Assembly (NCBI GenBank): GCA_002633005.1
Contig: NMRA01000325.1
Span: 103,290-167,289, forward strand
From: Phoronis australis
Taxonomy: Eukaryota > Phoronida > Phoronidae
Length of the DNA stretch: 64,000 bases
Direction: 5' to 3'
Within the stretch, counting starts at the first letter, position 1; each line of letters starts with the position of its first letter. This document shows, one piece after another, positions 1 through 13,172 of the stretch. A model generated the notes under the pieces. It made no database searches and was not told the origin of the DNA. It saw only the letters and a program-made list of their open reading frames with translations. A program made the translations under genes and the position numbers.

Positions 1-2860
1 CTCTGAATTTTGACCGGGAGAGAAGTTCAGTTGAACGCCAGCCTACGGGTTTATGAATAACAAAAATGTACCTCTGTTAGGTTGAAATAAATAAAAAAAA
101 AATAAAATAAAAATGTCCTTGAAAACAACAATTTCTGGGGACTCTACCGCTAGAGTGCTGACATCCAGCAGGTGTCGAGACAAAGGCGGCCAGACGTAGG
201 AAACTCGGGAGCCTGAGATAGCCCTTCACCATAGCCACCAAGCTGAAAAGTGCGTATCTTGGAACTAATATATTTGGAATTAATATATTTGTGTTTATTA
301 TAGCCTTCGAGTTATCAAGAAACATCGCTAAGTTCAGCTGCTCGTGTGGCCGTACACAGCTTGATCCATAGTTTACGCTTTTCAACATCATTTTTCGGCT
401 TAGGACATGCCAAAAAATGACGGGATATTATTCTGGAGCAGCATAACGGCTTTCGGTGCTACACACACCATATCAACACCGTTTCCCCATTCTTAGCGGA
501 CAATTTCTTGAGCTATAGACCAAAGTAAGTTTTACTCGACTACGTGTGGTTTGTCGGGTATAATGGCGACTTGGAAACGCAGACGAAGGTGTGCCAAGAA
601 TGCTTTGTTCTGATTGGTCAATTAAGCCGTCCGTCATAATCCTGGCGATAGGTCAATTGATTAACAACAGGTTTCACTTGTATTAATTAGTGGCTATTAC
701 ATAATAAATTAATTACTGGATTTAATCGTTCTCTCTCCAACTACGCACAATCACAAGGCATAGCTGCCTTTTGAACGAAACCCACAGTCAACTTCTGACA
801 CTGAATAAAAGTGAAAACTGGAGGGACATAATTTCCAATGTCCAAGCTTTAACACAAGAAAATTCCTGAATTGTCCCACACGATGATTAAAATGGCCAGT
901 TTTGTACTTGGTCACACCAGTGTACTCTTAAAGAGCGAAGCTATACTTAGTTTTAACAAATGGCGTTTAGCGGTGCTTAAAACCACAGCACTGCTGTGAC
1001 AAATTGTGGAACCTTTCAGTTGCTTATGTGAAAGTAAAACTTCTCGATAATATCCATATTTAATACGTAGGCAACAACGGAATCACATGTACTACATTCA
1101 CCTATGAGCTTCAAAATATCGGTGGCACCTTAAACTCATGTTACAACTCTCTGGCGGATGCTAATGACCCTTGATATTTTTTATGTGAGTCAGTCCCTAC
1201 ACCACTAATTTCTCCTGCTAGAGTCAACTGGAAATGAGCCCAGGGTACGGAATAAAATTAGAACTCAACGACACTCTGTTCTTTACTTTCTCTTGTTTAG
1301 AACACAAATTTAATTTTCATTGATCCGAAACTGTGACCACAATGCTAACATTTCTTGAACTGCAGCCCTGTATGTATTCTTACTGTTAATATTCTTAATC
1401 TTAGTTTATACAAAAGGAAGATCGGCGTCAGTAACATTTAACGGAAACAGTAGTATTTAAGTGGGCAGGGCAAGAAAAACTTATCTTCTTTAACTTCTTA
1501 AATCATTTTCACTTTAAAATGACACTTGATATGTTTGTTAGCAACTTCGCATTAAAGGTATAAAAAACTGGGAAATTGATTAAGATGTTTACCATTTTTT
1601 AACTGGAATAGCACACATTCGGTTGAAAACAAATTTAAAATTAGTTCAAAGCAAATTAAATGTGCATTTAATGTGTGCCAATAGTTTAATTCTTATGATA
1701 ATGTCATTGTTTCGTTGGCATTTTGAGTTGTTTTTGTGGCACCTGACGACACGCTGCACGATGTGAGGAATAGACTTGCGATTTTTTTTGTTTAGATCAA
1801 CAGCTATGCACTCTTCGCGGAAAAACGTACATTCATTGACACAAAAATGTCATGTTTATCACTCTAAACCCACATAAAACAGGATATAAAATATCTGCAC
1901 TATCTCGCACATTGGTCATAGTATGATGGTTGCATTTGTTGACGGTCGTAAAATTCAACATAGTCAAATTTCTGTAAGTAACATTCAATAAGTTTTGAAG
2001 TATTCTGGAAAAAGATAACTTTCTTTTGTTTTTAGTGCAACCTACTTCTTTCTAATGTCCTCGTGTGTTATCTTTGTACTAGTTTATCAGTCTTAAGATT
2101 TAACGTTATGTTGCAAGAATGTTAGTACTACAGTTATGAATGAAGCAAGTGGCGGATTTAACGGGGTGCTAAGGGGCCATGCGCCTCCAACAAAGATTCC
2201 ATTTGGCAGTTCGTGGGTGCAAATGTCCCCCCCCCCCTTAACTTAAAGTCCTGGATCTGCCCCTGAATGCAGTTTCATCTTTACTCAGATTTCTGGACTT
2301 ATGAAGAATTGACTATTCATTATATGCCGAGGCCATGATCGGCTCATATGACCAGCCGGCTCTAGCCACTTGTTAACTTTCGCTTCCTCCTTCTATCTAA
2401 TTAAGGACCATTATGATATCAATTTTATATAGGTAAGTGGCTTCAATCAAAATTAGTTTGTTTTTAACCGAATCTGGATTCATAGCACCTTTAACAGATT
2501 TTGAATTGAATCGGTAGTACGATATTAGTTCTGTTTCTGTGGTCCTGTTGAATGAAATAATAATTTTCCTGAAAAAGACACTTAATTAGAATTATGTACA
2601 CGTGATGGTCTTTACATATCTTCAAGATGAAGCGTTTGATATGATAATGTACGGTTCAATATTTTTCAAGTGCCTCCTTTAACCGGGAATAACAATTATC
2701 CGATTCACGCAAACATAGCCTTCGCCCTCATACAGGGAATTGGACGATTATTTTGCAGTTAGAGAAGCCAGTCGGTTCCGTTACCTTGGAAAAACGGCAA
2801 AACACGTTCCAGGTCTTTTGGTGTATGACATTTTCTTGATATATGTCCTTTGTCGTTTAG
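1..2860. other. Upstream region, no gene recognised
   Basis: AT-rich sequence upstream of the first gene. Only short open frames occur and none resembles a known protein or shows paired splice signals. The only structured part is a degraded repeat end near 2150-2275, listed separately. Promoter elements for the gene at 2867 may lie here but I could not identify any. Confidence 0.5.
2150..2275. repeat. GGCGGATTTA-family transposon end (degraded)
   Basis: Begins with gtggcggatttaacggg, then a run of C and a ctggatctgcccctg ending. It shares the GGCGGATTTA start, the 'ttccatttggcagttc' stretch and the C-rich tract with the repeat beginning near 5155, so the two belong to one dispersed family. 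No coding capacity. Confidence 0.6.
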
Positions 2861-2866
2861 GACAAG

Positions 2867-2915
2867 ATGTGGGTGCAACTGCTCTCGATTTTTGCGTTCA
2901 GCGTGTATTGTTTTG
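2867..2915 (+). CDS. FAMeT-like gene, exon 1 (signal peptide)
   Basis: Encodes MWVQLLSIFAFSVYCF plus the first base of a Gly codon, then donor gtaagt. A possible acceptor (cgtttag) lies six bases before the ATG, so a 5' untranslated exon may exist upstream. Confidence 0.8.
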
Positions 2916-5900
2916 GTAAGTTAAAACGGTGTTAGAACATTTTACTAAATTATTAGCGATGACAAGCCAGTGGTCTCCGAGACATCATTTGGTTTCAATG
3001 CGAAACAAGTAAAGAATGTGGTTTATCTTACACAAAGCGTTAATTGTTTTATAACGTTTTGTTGTGTCACAAAAGCCAGAGTGGGCGCTAATTGCGAAAC
3101 ATTCACTTCAACGATCTTTAAAGACATTTTTCTTCAATTTTTTACATTTAGATCAATATTAATATACTGTTGCAAAGTTGGAAGCTTTCCAAAATCAGTG
3201 TTTAGACAAACGATCGAAATTCTTGAAAAACAAATGATAGTCACCTGGACCTCATTATTGCATTATATTGAGACATTCTTTTGACGCAGGTTTTGTTACT
3301 ACGGTTATCGAAGATAGAAAACAAATCTGTTTTTCTGTAGGGTGGTCAATGGGCTTTAAAAAAACACTAAAAACGCGACCTTTGCCATTATGGTATGCAG
3401 TTACCTTTAACAGGAGCCTGGGATTATACTAGTCGTTGCAAATAACCTGTTTACAGGTTGCAATTGAAGACATATGGTGAAATAAAAATCCACGCATTAG
3501 GAAATTTCGTGTTAAGTTTCGTCTATTATAACAGTTTTCTTTCCGTTACTTTTTAGCAAAAATACTTTTGTTTTAGGGGCTGAATACGAATCAATAAATA
3601 CTCCCAATTCATACAAGTACGTTCCTGTCAAGTACGATTTTAGCCGACATCGTTACGTGAGGTTTGAAGTGAAGGCTTGCAACGATGCTTACATCAATTT
3701 AATGGCAGACGTTCAACAGGATCGATGGTTGACGTACGAGATAGTGATAGGCGCAATGAACAATACAAGGGCATTCATTCGTAAAGTAAAACTGGAGCTC
3801 CCCGCCCGAACTCAGATCAGAGGCCACAACCTGAATTGCAATACGTTTCGTACATTTTTCATTTTGTGGGACTCCAATAACACAATTGAGGTAAGATATT
3901 GGATTTTTGTAATGTGCATGTTATGTGGTAGATAATAATTAGGTTGTCACAAATTACAACCTCAAACTAAAGTTCTTTTTATTATATTTGCACAATGCTG
4001 GTTTAATCACAATGTAATTGATTTTGCGTGAAACCAGACTCTTTTCACGAGCCCAACTGAATACTAAAATGATACCTCAGAATGATACCATAAAATGTTG
4101 CTTTAAACCTAATTCAATGTTGATAACAGCCTCCTTGAATGGCGTGGTCTATATTCGATAACGGAACTCCGGGTAAATTGAAACGACGGCTGTGATTGGT
4201 TTGCAGTGTTTCATACCGTGGCAGCGGGTAACTCACCGCTTGCAAGATATCAGCCGTAGGGGAACTCGCTGACTCACGGTCGGGCTCCCTCACGCCCTGG
4301 GCCTGGAGTTGGTGATTTGTTGGTTGGTCAGGGTCAGAATTCAGTGAAACTAGACTCTATTAAGTTCACGCGGCGGACATTAAAATCCAAAGCGAGGCTC
4401 ACTGCGATAAACAAGGCGGAAATTTACATTGCGTGAGTTAAATGGCCGGTCTTTGGAGTCCAACCTGACTATTAAATCTTAAAAAATGTGTTAATAATTA
4501 ACCACAGAGACGTAGAAAAATACAGTTAAAGAACAAGTCAATGCACCAAAGAGTTGTCTGACGAAAGGATATAGTTTTTTCCGGAAAACTATGTTCGAAA
4601 CATGAAAAGTAAACATGACCAAATTGCGGCGATTGTAGTGTTACGGATTAGGTATCATGCTGAATGCAGGGTTACGTTTCTTCTAATAAATTCTTGATAA
4701 AAATGCTTTCTACACGAACCAGGTCGTATTGTTGACGAGTTGAAGATATATTCGACAGTGGTGGCTCATAGCATTTTGCTGTCATGTGCAATTAGTCTCA
4801 TCTGGTTTAATTTGTTGATCAAGAGTAGGCCTATTAGCTTCAAGCATAGCCTAGGTCCTGGTGAGGTAGGCACTACCGGGACTAACAGTTGATTTGTCAT
4901 TGATCTGAAATAATACTTGATGTTATTAAATATATATTTTGATTACGATAAAAATTAGGCTCACAATTGAAAATAAAAATTATATGACCATCAATTCTGC
5001 TTTCTTGGTTTTAATAATTACGTCTATTTCATGTGTTATATTTTTCAAATATCAATCTCGACCAAGTTGAATTTTAAAATTAAAACACCTAATTCTTTCG
5101 TCCAAAGCATAACCTCGTTTTAGAACTCAATTTCAATTAACTGGACAGAACGCAGTGGCGGATTTAGAGGGGAGCCAAGGGGCTATGCCCCAGCCCCCCC
5201 CCTAAAATTCTCCCAGATTCCATTTGGCAGTTCAGGAGCGCGAATTTCTGACGGGCAAAATCCTGGCTAATACTCTGCCTTGCCCCCCAACCCAACTCAA
5301 ATTCCTGGATGCCCCCTGCCGGGAACAAGCATAGTTATCATGTTTCTTTAGAGGCCTCGTTCATATCCGAGGGGAAAGGTGCCTCATGTGTGTGCGGCCT
5401 TCTGAGAGGGGACCGTTTCGCCGAGTGACGGGTCAGTAAAAACTCTACTGGCCTCCCGATCACCATCAATAGCACCCCGCCCTTTTGCAAGCTCTCATTG
5501 CTCTGTCTCAAGTAGCATTTTCAGTGGCTGATCTCAGGATACCATATAGGCCTAGTCAGGGGGGGGCTGACATCCTCGATCGGAGAAGCGGGCAGGCGGC
5601 CCGGAAGTTGCGGGCGCCGAGGATGTATACCTTCTGCTCAGGAAATCTGTCGTTGGACTAAAAAAAAATAAAACGGAACGTGTTTTCCCCCTCGTCCGTG
5701 TAATGGCTTGTGGAGAGAGGAGTGAAGAAGACGTCTTTACTTGAACACGCCTTTATTGCGGACTGACTAACTATACAACAACATGTTTTTGCAATGCCTT
5801 GAGTCACATTTCATAGAACTGTTTGGCAAGACTTATATAGTAAACCATTCTAACTAATTGTGCCATATAAGGTAAGTGTAGTTCCAGTACAAATCATAAT

Positions 5901-8594
5901 ACTATTACAGTCCGCTACCGGTCCTACCTTAACTCAGTACAAGTCGGTCCTCCCGCTTCACGTGTTGCTGGTTTATTTTGCTTGCGGCAGTCAAGGGGGG
6001 GAGCCGGGCCCCTGCCCCCCCCCCCCTAAATCCGCCTAAGATTTTGTACTTTTTCAAATTGTCACCTCTGTGGTCACAGGTGATTTGAACCGTTGGAGAG
6101 AAATTTTCATCACAAAGGGGATTTTTTCGCGTGATTTTTCACTATTTTTGAGAGGGGAATAGGGCCGATATTTGGCCCCAAAACTGAGGTATTGAGGGCC
6201 CTGTAGTTTTTGTAAAGAAAAAGTGCATCGCGGTTGAACCCATAGTCATGAAAACACAGCCTGGCTGGCAGAAGAATCTCCGGTCCTTTTTGCTACAACG
6301 GCATTCAGTCCGAGATGCGACGAAATTATGATTCGAAAACAGTTATAAGTTTTACACGGACATATTTTCCTTCGTCGCAGCGTATGGCAAGGACCCAACG
6401 CTTCCGAATCCCAACGTCCTTAGGGATTGTAAAACAGAGTGTCCGTGTTTTTTTCTAGCTGTTCGAGCAACGTGCGGAGTACAACTACCGACGCGGATAA
6501 GCCACCAGAGCTATCGTAGCGAGCCTCGTTTTGGAACGCGCCTCCTTTCGGCGTGAATATGGTCTATAGGCATTTATACATCGCATAATATCAATCATCA
6601 CCTCCCGATCCCCTCAACTGAATGCGTGTCTTTCGCACGTCATCTCTGAAAAAGTGGCACTGTTCAAGTTAGATGTATTGATACCCAGAATTCCTTATCT
6701 GAGCGTTAGTGCGTATGTGTCGTTGGCGAAATGGGTATTCGAACGTTACGTACGTTAATTAGGTGCGTAAATTGATTATTGGCACGGCGTAAATTAACTC
6801 TTTATTTGCACCTAAAATTAACTTTTGACGGTGTAAATGGATTATTTAAGGGCAAATTGACTTTTAACTGTGCAAATAATTAATTTAGGCCGTGAATAAT
6901 TAATAAAGGCCTTTGAAAGTTAATTTACGCCCGGAAGAAATATTTTACCTCTTCAAGAATTTACGATCGTGATTTTGCGTAAGTAGCATTTACCCGTTTG
7001 ACCAACGATACATACATCTATGTTTTGATCTGAAGTGTGTCGTAAACAATTGCTCCGAGAATGACCCGGGAAAATGTAGTGAAACGCTCTGTTGTTTTCT
7101 TTTGCTGTAATCATCTCATTTGGTATCAATCTGTTGGAATGAACAATACTGGGAATGACCCGCTAATTCCATTTCTAATACATAAAATGTGCATGAATTA
7201 AATCTTTTCTAGTTATACTCTCAACTGAGTGGTATAACTTTATCTTAGGTATGGACTCTAAAAGGACCAATTATGTCATACCATGACGCAGACCCATACA
7301 AGATCACTGGAGTTAGCGTGGCGACCGCCGGGTGGGGCGCCACTGGAATATGGAAAGTGTACAACCCTGACCGTAAGTAAACTTGACTGAGGTGTGATTA
7401 TACACTATCAAAACCAGTACGTAGATAGTCGCTGGAAATATAAGCTCACAAATGTTTGCCAATTTCCGTTTGACAATACTGTTTATACAATAAAGTAATA
7501 AGTAAACTATAAAATATTGTACCGAATGAGTGTGGTGGAATGCGCTCGTTGATACCAGTGAGCTATAAAATGCATATGGAATTGAAGTTAAAACAGAGAG
7601 TGATATTAGATTTTAATACAAATAGCTAATGTGGTCAACACATTAAATTCTTTTATTTCAAAAAGCACTTTAACTGGCCACCCGAACACATGGCTCACAT
7701 CTTAACTACTCAATTCCTGGTGTAAGCCCATTCACTGAGTCGCAAATTCCTACACCCACTCACAAAACAAGAGTTTATGCATTCAAAAAGCACAGCTCAC
7801 GGTCTCAAAATATTTAATGCTGAGTTTTATGAGTGTGAGCACGAGTTTGTGGTGGGTTTGGGAGGCTGGGAATTGAGTTTACAGTATGAGTTGAGTTCGT
7901 AAGTGATTAGCTAAGTTGACATGTGTGAGAGCCATGTTGTTCCGGTAACGTGTTTAACCTAAATGATCTTTCACTGAAAACGCCTGCAGTAAAATGCTTC
8001 AATCGACACATGTCGGCGGGTGGAACTCAAATTCCTGGATTCCCATATTTGGCATATTCGATAAACTCGAGATACAGCACATGTAGCTGTTGGACTCTTG
8101 CTCACAATAATACACCTATAACAATTTTTGTTTGGTATTTGAAGAGTACTTCGTATCGGTCTAACGTTCGGTTTTCTTTAACAAAGTCTTCAAGAAGTAT
8201 TTACTAAGTTATGACTGATGAACAAAATCCAAATTGATGATGTGCAACACCAGTATGTCATGTCATCGTAAAATTCGACATGCGCCTATTGAAGCTGTCG
8301 GTTGCAATGGAAGTCATGATCAGTACCGGAAAGATGTGTGCATATAAGCGCGATATTATTTTTTATTCTTTTCTTACAGTGAAACCTCGGGTATGCTGCA
8401 AGCCCCATCCGGAGGTTGGTAATGAATACTGCGTCATCCCGGGCCTAAACTGTCGTTTTTTTACTCAACAAGACATTGCAATGAAAATCTCAGCACGCTT
8501 GACCTATCTCAGCAGATGCAAGTACGGCGACACGAAATTCGATGTAGGAATATGCAATTGTGCCCACGCCGCTGCAGTCGCATGCAATGTTTGA
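2867..8594 (+). CDS. Secreted protein with farnesoic acid O-methyltransferase-type domain
   Basis: Four exons: 2867-2915, 3577-3890, 7249-7372, 8380-8594 (702 nt, 233 aa). Phases match at every junction (1, 0, 1) and all introns are GT-AG. Residues 1-16 form a hydrophobic signal peptide followed by GAEYES. Residues about 22-162 look like the Methyltransf_FA domain (Pfam 'farnesoic acid O-methyltransferase'), with the typical RFEVKACNDAYINL and YEIVIGAMNNTRAFIR stretches and a Trp/Gly-rich end (TAGWGATGIWKVYNP). Residues 163-233 are a tail with eight cysteines, probably disulfide-bonded. Despite the domain name, no SAM-binding motif is visible. In invertebrates the domain recurs in secreted and lectin-like multigene families, so extracellular binding is more likely than juvenile-hormone synthesis. 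The ATG at 2867 was chosen because it is followed directly by the signal peptide. The substrate is unknown. Confidence 0.85.
3577..3890 (+). CDS. FAMeT-like gene, exon 2 (domain core)
   Basis: Acceptor ttttag, donor gtaaga. Enters in phase 1 and ends on a complete Glu codon. Holds the most recognisable part of the domain, including the conserved DAYI and YEIVIG motifs. Potential N-glycosylation sites include NNT at both NNTR and NNTI. Confidence 0.85.
5152..6035. mobile_element. Non-autonomous element with GGCGGATTTAG inverted ends (intron 2)
   Basis: Left end near 5155 reads agtggcggatttagagggg. Right end near 6020 reads as the reverse complement (taaatccgcc) after a long C run. The roughly 870-bp interior has no coding capacity. 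It carries several G/C-rich stretches and a repeated 'caaattcctggat' type motif. Related ends occur near 2150 and 36448-36748. No matching target-site duplication was found. Confidence 0.55.
6735..6955. repeat. Degenerate TAAATTA-rich repeat tract
   Basis: About 220 bp in intron 2 with many scattered variants of taaatta/taattta separated by short GC-containing spacers (for example ggcgtaaattaact, ggtgtaaatgg, cgtgaataattaa, gttaatttacgcc). It resembles a diverged minisatellite with units in both orientations. Confidence 0.45.
7249..7372 (+). CDS. FAMeT-like gene, exon 3 (domain end)
   Basis: Acceptor tatcttag, donor gtaagt, phase 0 in and phase 1 out. Encodes VWTLKGPIMSYHDADPYKIT followed by the Gly/Trp-rich end of the domain. 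It lies outside any long open frame and was found by eye from the splice signals and the domain pattern. Confidence 0.8.
8380..8594 (+). CDS. FAMeT-like gene, exon 4 (Cys-rich tail and stop)
   Basis: Acceptor ttcttacag. Encodes a 70-residue tail with a CC pair, further cysteines, and a final CNCAHAAAVACNV before TGA. The eight cysteines are consistent with an extracellular disulfide-stabilised module. I do not recognise this tail as a named domain. Confidence 0.8.
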
Positions 8595-9021
8595 ATGTCT
8601 TAAAGTGCTTTTAAAAAAACACAATTCACCTTGTTTTGTCAGCATCATCGAATCTTCCTTAATAGTCCTGCATATCACAATTCTTGTGAATTCAATATCC
8701 CCAAAAAACGAGGAAACAGCAGAAAGGGACTTTAATTTAACATTTTTAGCACCACGGTATGAGACTGACTCATGAACGTACCTAGCGCCAATGCGTCATG
8801 TCCATCAGCACACGAGTTTCTTGTACAAACTTGTGCCATATCCGATGAAAAGAGACATAGCGTGGTCAAATACGAAGTTGTCACAACCACCACAAAAAAC
8901 AACGCCTCGCCTTCCTTATAGTATCATGAGCCATGGGAATTAGCAGCGATATCTGACGACACGCTAAACACAACGAAGGGTGACTAGTGCTGTGCCCGAT
9001 TTTAAGTAGTACGTTTCGGTC

Positions 9022-9027
9022 AATAAA
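9022..9027 (+). terminator. Possible polyadenylation signal AATAAA
   Basis: Canonical AATAAA about 430 bp after the stop codon of the FAMeT-like gene. It is a plausible 3' end, but such hexamers are common by chance in AT-rich DNA. Confidence 0.35.
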
Positions 9028-12000
9028 AGCTCGTAATTCGAGACCAACTAACTGACCTGTCGTCAGATAGCGTTTGCGGTAGTTCTAACTGAATTTGGTA
9101 GCTGATCAATCTTTAGAGTTATGTTTTTTGTTGTTTTTGATAAGAAATTGGTTATTTTAAGCACTTAAAGGCTCGGTTGGAAAATGGCCTGTGTGAAAGA
9201 CATATCCGACAATTTGACGTACAGTTACAGGGATTGTAATACATTTTATGCTAGACATTTCTCGTTATTGTCACCTAAACTAAAAGACTTGATAAGTCGG
9301 TGACATAGCTGAGCGTCTTCACTCTTAAGTCCTGTCGATTTTCACTGATTTGTAAGCGATATTCGCATCCGACTAATTGATGTGCATGGACAGTTGATCC
9401 GATACATTTTTCTAAGCTCAAAAGTCGTATACGACTTGTTGTTTGAGACAGAACGCATCCGATTTCGCTCCAATTTTCGTTCACTCGGGAAAAAACATGT
9501 ACTACAGTTCATTTGTGTACGAAAAGCAAAACATTGTACAGCGCCACGAAGACATAGTCTATAATAAGGTGAATGTCTTAAATAATAAAATTAATATTAT
9601 GGGAAAACACGCGCTTATTTAAAACAATTAATAAACCAACAATATAGCAAATCCAAATTTTGTTTCGAAACTTAAAAATACCCGTAAAAGCCATGGCCAC
9701 ACATATATACTATTATATTTGTGTCGATGTCTTAATAATTGGTAACTGTTACCATGGCTACACATGCGGAAACGACAGTGATTTGTACAGTTGTTCGATA
9801 TTATTAGTGATTGGTTGTTACGTGACAATGATAAGACAGAAAACAAACACAAAAAGTAATTCAGGTTACAGTAATGTAAGGCCTGTGGCTAAACATCATG
9901 GTGACAACGACGCCTCTGTGCAAGAGAACGTTTCAGTTATCCACACAGAGTGAATGGGGGGTATAAAGAGCACTCTACTTTGACCTAGGAATGCAATGAG
10001 GAGGCAGTGTGGCCTGTGATAGATGCCCGCCTTCTTTACTCGAGGTCGTAGGTCCGAGTCGCACTTGGCCACACTGCTAAACCTTCGAGTCAGGTCTAGC
10101 TCCTCAGCTCATGAAATTATTTTTTAATATAGGAATGCAATGGAATACTATTTTTTGTTTTATAGGCTACCCTACATCATTACAAGTAAGTGCCTTGATC
10201 AAACGTAGGCTTGTCAACGTGAAATAGTAAGCACTTACGGTAGCAATAAATTAAAATGTAACAAATTAAAATTATTTTAATTCAGGTTAGCTTAGCAAAA
10301 CATCTGGTCTTAATAATGTAAATGAATTCAAAATTATCATTATATAAACTCATAATGGTTATATAAAGCAGTCCATAGTCGAAAGCAAAGAATGGCAAAT
10401 GTTTCCTCTTTTCTAAATAAATCTTAAATAGATAATAAATAAGTAAAATAATGAATAAATATATGAATGGATAACTTCTATGCTCCTTTGTGCATTCGAG
10501 CATGTCGTAACTTCCTGTTGTATGCCATATGCTAACGTTAATTCATAGTCAGACAGCATAATTACATGCTTGTTGCCCTGGAAGTATTTTTGTCGCACCA
10601 TAACAAAAACGCATCAACTATAATACTGCGTAGAGAACTATGGCTAAGGCTCCATGGCACTGACCAGACGAGCTACCCCTAAGGTATCTGCAGACGACAC
10701 ATGACCAGGTGAAATATCATTAATGTATTGTATAAGACACCGAGATGTTAATAATTCAACATATAACCGATACGTGTTGCTTATGACCAAATATTATGTG
10801 TAAATATGTTAATTTATTTCAACACTTAGCTTCATATGCATTGCAATTAAACACGTGTTATAAAACACATAGGAAAATGTCATTGCAAAATATTGTACTA
10901 ACGGATTAATTCTATCAAAACAAAATCTTCTGCCTATGTGCTTGCTCAAATTTCCCCCTACATCACATTTTGACATGTGTCATGTGACAGTACTTCACTA
11001 TGCGAGTCACGCTTTCAGAGAAATGTGTGTGAAATTTATGTAACAAATCAAATGCAAGCTGAATTTGAAAAAATCCCATCTGATAATAAGTGCCCTACAT
11101 TGCTTCCAAAATAGCAACACGTGTCATCTCCTTTCGCTAGGGGTATATGAACTGTTTTTAGTTAAATACCTGTTTAAATGGTCACTGGATAATAAATGTA
11201 CTTCGTTTATTCCAAATTGCTGTGTTTCGCACTGGCCATCCATTAGTAAGATATGTTTCACACGTATCCGGGCCGTAAGTAAACCGTGATGTAAACAAAT
11301 TACGTAACCGTTTTACTACAACTACTCCAGTGTAGCACAGCCATGTCGTCTTTCTCGCGAATCGTCATCGCAAGAGCAAATCTCGCTCTTCATTTGATCG
11401 AAAGAAACAACTCGACATTGCAAAACGAAGAAGAGGACTGTGGGGCAAACCAACATTTGACGTCGATCATGAAGCACCTGGAAAGAAAGCTTGGCATCTT
11501 CCAAGCTAGTGAAAAATTCTAAATCGACGTAACTTGGTTTCCACCAAACCCTCCCCCCCCGTTCACTGCCCCCAACGATGCACCTACTTTCTTCAAACAG
11601 CACATAACGAACGTTATAGCATTTTGAAAACTTATGGGCTACCCATATACTCAATAATGAAATGGTTTATCCATTGTTGCATCTGCTGTCGTTCAAAGTT
11701 TGCACTTGATGACCCCTATAGATTCGAGCTAAAAATTGAGTAAAAACTCGCTATTTTGAGTTAAGTTAAGCTCTACATTTCGAATAAAAGTCAAGATTTC
11801 AAACTCAGAATCGAACGTATAGCTTTAATGCTGGGGTCATCAGGTGCAAATAGGATTAGACAGTCATCTACGTAAACCAGAATGAACTGTCTGGAGCACA
11901 GAATATTTCCATAGATTGAAGGATACAAACCTATGACAATACACATGTATATTTAGTTCGCACAAAAGTAAAGCGAAAAATGCCAAAAATAATTTCGAGT

Positions 12001-12875
12001 TCGAGTTCGTGTACAAAAATTAGACCTCGTCGCTGGACGTTTCACGCTGGTCAGGAGTGGAAATATGAGGTTACATAGGACCTTATAGGCATTACTATGC
12101 ATTTATCTACATAAACTATTGAAATTACCTCTGTAAAAGTATATATTTTCTGAAAGTAGAAAATTTGTACATTTTGATTTTAAACTTGATAGTAATCTGA
12201 TCCAATTGCCCATGTATTTCTGGTAAACGTTAGAAAAAAGAAAGGTAAATTCATTGTAAAACAACGGTATCAATAACATGATAAAATTTCATTCGATGTG
12301 AATTGATAAAGATAAATGTCAAACAGATTTTACAGTTCTCTAAAATATCATTTCGTTTTCATATTATGCAACTTTAGAGTATTTTCATAAAACTGATGAA
12401 AGCTCTATTTTTGAAATCCCTCATGCGATGCTATGACATTTAAAAACTAATCTTAACAGTATTTTGGTGAACAGAGAAAATGAAGTATTGCATCTGAAAA
12501 CTTCAAATGAAACCTATCAGTCCTTTCTTAGATATGACGCTAAGGAACTTAGTCAAACTTTAGTTTTAAACGATGATAACTTCTTTAGAGATGTACACTG
12601 TTTTCCAGGAAAGTCCTCCACTTTCGCACCACATAAATATTCCCTTTTAGGCACTCGTTGACTTCTCCAAGTACATTTTTTGATTCGGCATGTCAACTTT
12701 GTCCTCGGACAGAATCTCTACATGATGATGGCTTCATGTTTTGCCAAAGTACTGCGAAGATTTGTTAAATAGCTGTTAAATGATTAAATTGTAGTATTCG
12801 ATATCACACAGTCTTGCTAATCTCTGTGAAGTCATTGGGCAGTGGACGGATATTTGTGTCATGCGTTTTTAACGT
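9028..12875. other. Convergent intergenic region
   Basis: Lies between the 3' end of the plus-strand FAMeT-like gene and the 3' end of the minus-strand channel gene. Apart from the tRNA-like repeat at 10004-10077 I see no gene. The open frames here are short, AT-rich and without recognisable motifs. Confidence 0.5.
10004..10077 (+). repeat. tRNA-derived SINE-like head
   Basis: A 74-bp unit bounded by a perfect 11-bp inverted pair (gcagtgtggcc / ggccacactgc). Inside are an A-box-like stretch (tggcctgtgatagatg) and a B-box-like ggtccgagtcg after 'gaggtcgta'. The size and promoter layout are tRNA-like, but the 11-bp perfect end stem is longer than a tRNA acceptor stem and no convincing anticodon arm is visible. 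A tRNA-related SINE head or tRNA pseudogene is more likely than a functional tRNA. Confidence 0.5.
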
Positions 12876-13172
12876 CTAAAGACGTCTAGCGTCTTTCGGA
12901 ACACCCAAATCTCTGGCTAAGTAGAGATATATTGACCAGTAACACAAGTTGAATATTATATACAGGGTGGGGAAAAGCCACCTTGAATATTTGTCTATGT
13001 TGCTTGGATTGGCGATGAAACACCCACAACTTGTGTCTTCGACGTTCTTGTTTTGAACTCGACCACAGCACATTCCGTTTGTGATCACTGGTGCGTCTCT
13101 GATAACCGGGGCGCCTGGAGAATCCGGCATTGTGTAAGTTGTCTCATAGTTGCTTGATAGCCATTTATGTGT
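12876..13172 (-). CDS. Chloride channel exon 8 (M4 and stop)
   Basis: Acceptor tttcaattccag at 13173 in phase 0. Encodes the end of the cytoplasmic loop (with CC and CGC cysteine clusters), then NIDKYSRWLFPTLYIIFNLC (start of M4) and a short extracellular tail. The pairing with exon 7 across 10.3 kb rests on matching phase and on the family rule that M4 follows the loop. Confidence 0.85.
   Translation of the reverse strand, partial: THKWLSSNYETTYTMPDSPGAPVIRDAPVITNGMCCGRVQNKNVEDTSCGCFIANPSNIDKYSRWLFPTLYIIFNLCYWSIYLYLARDLGVPKDARRL

Noticed and set aside
5370-5780. Possible LTR-like stretch (TATA-like, poly-A-like and G/C-rich segments)
   Set aside because: No matching second LTR, primer-binding site or polyprotein was found. 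The sequence lies between the inverted ends of a DNA-element-like repeat.
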